From positions 1-8,051 of the forward strand of contig JAJRAH010000116.1 in assembly GCA_028679985.1 (NCBI GenBank): a DNA stretch of 8,051 bases, written 5' to 3'. Under the pieces are notes generated by a model, which made no database searches, was not told the DNA's origin, and saw only the letters and a program-made list of their open reading frames with translations. This DNA comes from Methanomassiliicoccales archaeon. Its GTDB lineage: Archaea > Thermoplasmatota > Thermoplasmata > Methanomassiliicoccales > JACIVX01. The translations under genes were made by a program, and so were the position numbers. This document shows, piece after piece, positions 6,216 through 8,051 of this stretch; positions within the stretch are counted from its first letter, which is position 1, and every line of letters begins with the position of its first letter.

Positions 6216-6461
6216 CTAGCCACCACTCACTGGCGGAAGGAGCGCGACCTCGTCTCCATCCTTCAGCACCAAATCCTCCTTCGCATACCTCTTGTTGACC
6301 GAGGCAATAATGGAATCCGTCAGACTTCCAAGTTTCGGATACCTTCCCTTCAGGTCCTCGAGCAGGATGCCGAGACTGGATCCGTCCGTCAAATCGAGAA
6401 CCGCCTCAGATCGTCCAGCGATCTCGCGGTAAGAGGCGAAGAACTTGACCTTGATTTTCAA
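6216..6461 (-). CDS. moaD: Molybdopterin synthase sulfur carrier subunit MoaD
   Basis: A ubiquitin-like (beta-grasp) sulfur carrier of 81 residues ending in the required Gly-Gly (VALLPPVSGG, 72-81). The C-terminal glycine is adenylylated by an E1-like enzyme, converted to a thiocarboxylate and inserted into the MoaE active site. The N-terminal IKVKFFASYREIAG (3-16) and DGDEVALLPPV (68-78) match the family. The E1-like activating enzyme (MoeB type) is not in the window. The start is TTG 6461, placed 7 bases after a clear GGAGG. It is the first intact gene of the cofactor operon. Confidence 0.94.
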   Translation of the reverse strand: MKIKVKFFASYREIAGRSEAVLDLTDGSSLGILLEDLKGRYPKLGSLTDSIIASVNKRYAKEDLVLKDGDEVALLPPVSGG

Positions 6462-6468
6462 CTACCGG

Positions 6469-6473
6469 CCTCC
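6469..6473 (-). promoter_or_regulatory. Ribosome binding site of moaD
   Basis: On the minus strand GGAGG ends 7 bases before the TTG at 6461. It supports this non-ATG start, since no ATG is available nearby in the moaD frame. Confidence 0.65.
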
Positions 6474-6504
6474 GAAAGCAGTCTTGACAATCCAGAATCG
6501 ATGG

Positions 6505-6512
6505 GATAATGA
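6505..6512 (-). promoter_or_regulatory. Possible TATA box of the moa operon
   Basis: Minus-strand ATCATTAT stands out in GC-rich surroundings and would place a start near 6483, leaving a leader of about 20 bases that includes the moaD GGAGG. It lies inside the possible broken small gene, so it could be chance. If that gene was once coding, transcription may come from further upstream. Confidence 0.25.
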
Positions 6513-6637
6513 TTTCGGTTCCCTCTCGTCTGGCAGCAATCGCTCGTTCGATGGACTGGTCGACAACCGAATCGATGTATTCTGTCAGTCGCCGGTCGAG
6601 GTGGACGACGCCGAATTCGAATTTCGATTCCCTTTGG

Positions 6638-7666
6638 TCACGCCATGTTCGACTGGATCTCGTCGACCACCTTGGACAGGTCTTTCTCAGAGAGGTTTTC
6701 CCCCATGTGCACCTCGTGGCAGCGGACGGATTTCAGGAAATTCAGATTGCTGGCAATGGTCTCCTCTTCGGTCGGGTACGCAAGGCCTGCCAGTCGGGAC
6801 ATGGTTCTGTGAAGACAGCAGCCAAGGAACGACGTTGACGCAAAAGACAACCCTGCAATCCGCAGAGGATCGGAGGGTACTACCCTCGGCTGACCTTTCT
6901 TCTTCACGAGAAAGAAGACATGATCAGCTGTTCCGGTCTCCTTAACCTTCGATCCGGGGAAGAGCGTCTGGGATCGAACGCTCTTGCAGAAATGCGAGGA
7001 ATCGCTACGATACTTCAGAAGCCGGGAGATCGGATCTCCGCCCCGGATGGATCGACTGAATTCCTGCGCCGACATCTTCTTCCTGATCTCCCTTCGCTCC
7101 CGATCGCTGGAGGAGGCCGTGTTCATGAGATCGGGGAACATCTTCAGATGGCGGGCTACCAACCTGATCGGTTTTGGATACGCGACAAAACGCCCGCCGT
7201 TGCCGACCATGATACTATTGTTACAGACAAAACCGGCGCCGCGACGCAGCAGCTCCAGCAAAACGAAGGTCTTGCCTGTTCCACTGATCGCCGGAAAAAC
7301 GACGACAGACTCTCCAACGGATGCAGCCGATGCATGCAGCAATCCCCATCCCTTCGATGCAAGTAGTCCGACGAGCACCGGCTTCAGGACATTCTCCTCG
7401 AGGAGCTCCTCGTCCATATGTTCGGTGCAGACGATTTTTCCTGGTGTTATTCTGCACGTCCCTCCGCCTTTCGTGATCGCATACTCACCCTCGGAGAAGA
7501 AGGCGTCCTTCCTGGCCGGGGTGCCCAAATCGGAAACATGCCCACGCTCCAGTATGAGATCCGGGTCCCCGAGCTTGCTGCTCCGTTGTCGGAACTGCTC
7601 CTCAAGCAAAGGAAATCTACCGTCCTCGAACCTGATGCGAATCACGCCGTCAAGATCGACATCCAT
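6638..7666 (-). CDS. HPr-kinase-like P-loop protein
   Basis: A 342-residue soluble protein. The middle resembles the HPr kinase/PEP carboxykinase-like P-loop fold: GLLHASAASVGESVVVFPA (108-126), a Walker A motif ISGTGKT (127-133), a helix and then GAGFVCNNSIMVGNGG (143-158), followed by VAYPKPIRL (161-169). Two features depart from the usual pattern. The first Gly of GxxxxGKT is Ala126, and the usual Asp-Asp or Asp-Asn pair after the P-loop helix is Asn149-Asn150. The N-terminal 100 residues and a basic region (about 185-245) match nothing I know. Related HprK-like proteins occur near glycosyltransferase, asparagine-synthase-like or peptide-modifying genes in many prokaryotes, and their substrates are mostly unknown. 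The start is ATG 7666, with GAGGGGG at 7677-7683 upstream. The actual substrate cannot be inferred. Confidence 0.65.
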   Translation of the reverse strand: MDVDLDGVIRIRFEDGRFPLLEEQFRQRSSKLGDPDLILERGHVSDLGTPARKDAFFSEGEYAITKGGGTCRITPGKIVCTEHMDEELLEENVLKPVLVGLLASKGWGLLHASAASVGESVVVFPAISGTGKTFVLLELLRRGAGFVCNNSIMVGNGGRFVAYPKPIRLVARHLKMFPDLMNTASSSDRERREIRKKMSAQEFSRSIRGGDPISRLLKYRSDSSHFCKSVRSQTLFPGSKVKETGTADHVFFLVKKKGQPRVVPSDPLRIAGLSFASTSFLGCCLHRTMSRLAGLAYPTEEETIASNLNFLKSVRCHEVHMGENLSEKDLSKVVDEIQSNMA

Positions 7667-7877
7667 TGACTCGAAGCCCCCTCAGGCTAAGAAGTGTGCG
7701 TGGTAGTTAGAGGTGTCCCAGACAATAAGATTTCGTTCATGAGTGTCGAAGACTTTGATTCAGGAGTGTTAACCGATGTTCATCATACGTGAAATGAAGC
7801 CGCAGGAACGACCTCCCGCCCCATCTTGAGTCTATTTCTATCCGACAGCGGCGACAATGGATGGCGGCATAAGGCCC
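7667..7877. other. Intergenic gap upstream of the HprK-like gene
   Basis: About 210 bases with no credible gene. On the minus strand TCTTATTG (7723-7730) is a weak TATA candidate that would give a leader of about 36 bases containing the GAGGGGG site. A 17-codon minus-strand frame (7687-7740) is present but has no supporting signal. I see no clear terminator. Confidence 0.4.
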
Positions 7878-8051
7878 TCACGAGACCGCAGCCGATTCGG
7901 ACCGTCTTCGATCCGCACGATTCGCGACATGCAGCAACAAACTGACATACGGATCGAGCTGGAGTGGATACGCGGCTATCGACTTCAGGAAGGCCAGCGT
8001 CGCATAGCGGTGCTCCCCGGCCATCGCGCTAGTCTGACCGAGATCAAGAAG
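7878..8051 (-). CDS. C-terminal end of an unidentified protein (partial)
   Basis: An open minus-strand frame enters from the right edge and stops with TGA at 7878-7880, giving the last 57 residues. The fragment is helical, with AMAGEHRYATLAFLKSIAAY followed by PLQLDPYVSLLLHVANRA and a polar tail rich in Arg and Ser. The pattern of a helix pair around PLQLDP resembles the TPR-like C-terminal tails of some family 2 glycosyltransferases, which would suit an HprK-like neighbour, but the fragment is too short to name. It is read in the same direction as the HprK-like gene, 211 bases upstream of it. Confidence 0.5.
   Translation of the reverse strand, partial: LLDLGQTSAMAGEHRYATLAFLKSIAAYPLQLDPYVSLLLHVANRADRRRSESAAVS

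Larger units (their letters stand above)
6458..6641 (-). pseudogene. Possible frameshifted small gene between the HprK-like gene and moaD
   Basis: No single frame is intact here, but the pieces fit one small gene. A GTG at 6641 overlaps the upstream stop as GTGA. Reading starts MTKGNR, then moves by one base near 6622-6624 into a frame reading KFEFGVVHLDRRLTEYIDSV and continuing with DQSIERAIAARREG and IIIPSIL. A second one-base move near 6490-6492 gives LSRLLSEAGS and a stop that overlaps the moaD TTG as TTGA. The repaired product would be about 61 residues. The strand-helix-helix look of its middle part recalls ribbon-helix-helix DNA-binding proteins, but I do not recognise a family. Two one-base losses imply a decayed gene or sequence errors; chance is also possible. 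Confidence 0.3.

Noticed and set aside
6509..6838. 109-codon plus-strand frame at the end of the HprK-like gene
   Set aside because: It is antisense to the HprK-like gene and to the possible broken small gene, with no recognisable domain or ribosome binding site.
7687..7740. 17-residue minus-strand frame upstream of the HprK-like gene, considered as a leader or precursor peptide
   Set aside because: No ribosome binding site, no processing motif and no modifying enzyme identified nearby; a frame this short is expected by chance.

Overview
This window looks like chromosomal DNA from a euryarchaeal archaeon. The evidence is a typical sn-glycerol-1-phosphate dehydrogenase (the enzyme that sets archaeal lipid stereochemistry), a DUF63 membrane protein and a UPF0179 protein (both archaeal families), archaeal-type TATA boxes placed for leaderless mRNAs, and short-leader genes with GGAGG-type ribosome binding sites. 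The sequence is fairly GC-rich and uses many TTG and GTG starts. A Thermoplasmatota-like lineage is plausible, but it cannot be proved from this window.

Layout from left to right: the 5' part of a PAS-domain signalling gene (minus strand, runs off the left edge); a non-coding stretch (501-833) with a possible small structured RNA; a DUF63 membrane protein (minus strand); and a 28-base divergent promoter region. On the plus strand this region drives the glycerol-1-phosphate dehydrogenase gene, followed 18 bases later by a nine-cysteine UPF0179 gene. A tight convergent junction (3625-3649) then leads into a minus-strand molybdenum/tungsten cofactor operon, transcribed as moaD-moaE-moaC-moaB-moeA (6461 down to 3650). 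Upstream of moaD lies a possible broken small gene, then an HPr-kinase-like P-loop protein (minus strand), a gap of about 210 bases, and the C-terminal end of another minus-strand protein that enters from the right edge.

The moa/moe operon covers most of pterin cofactor assembly. MoaC makes cyclic pyranopterin monophosphate together with MoaA, which is not in this window. MoaD and MoaE form the molybdopterin synthase that adds the dithiolene sulfurs. MoaB adenylylates molybdopterin, and MoeA inserts the metal. Its genes overlap or nearly touch, and all five chosen starts are TTG or GTG, which suggests translational coupling.

I found no CRISPR array, insertion sequence, tRNA or rRNA. No wholly new multi-gene system is evident. 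The points most worth a second look are the nested inverted repeats at 729-817, the interlocked leaderless promoters at 2061-2091, the internal duplication in the UPF0179 protein, the apparently frameshifted small gene at 6458-6641, and the altered nucleotide-binding residues of the HPr-kinase-like protein.
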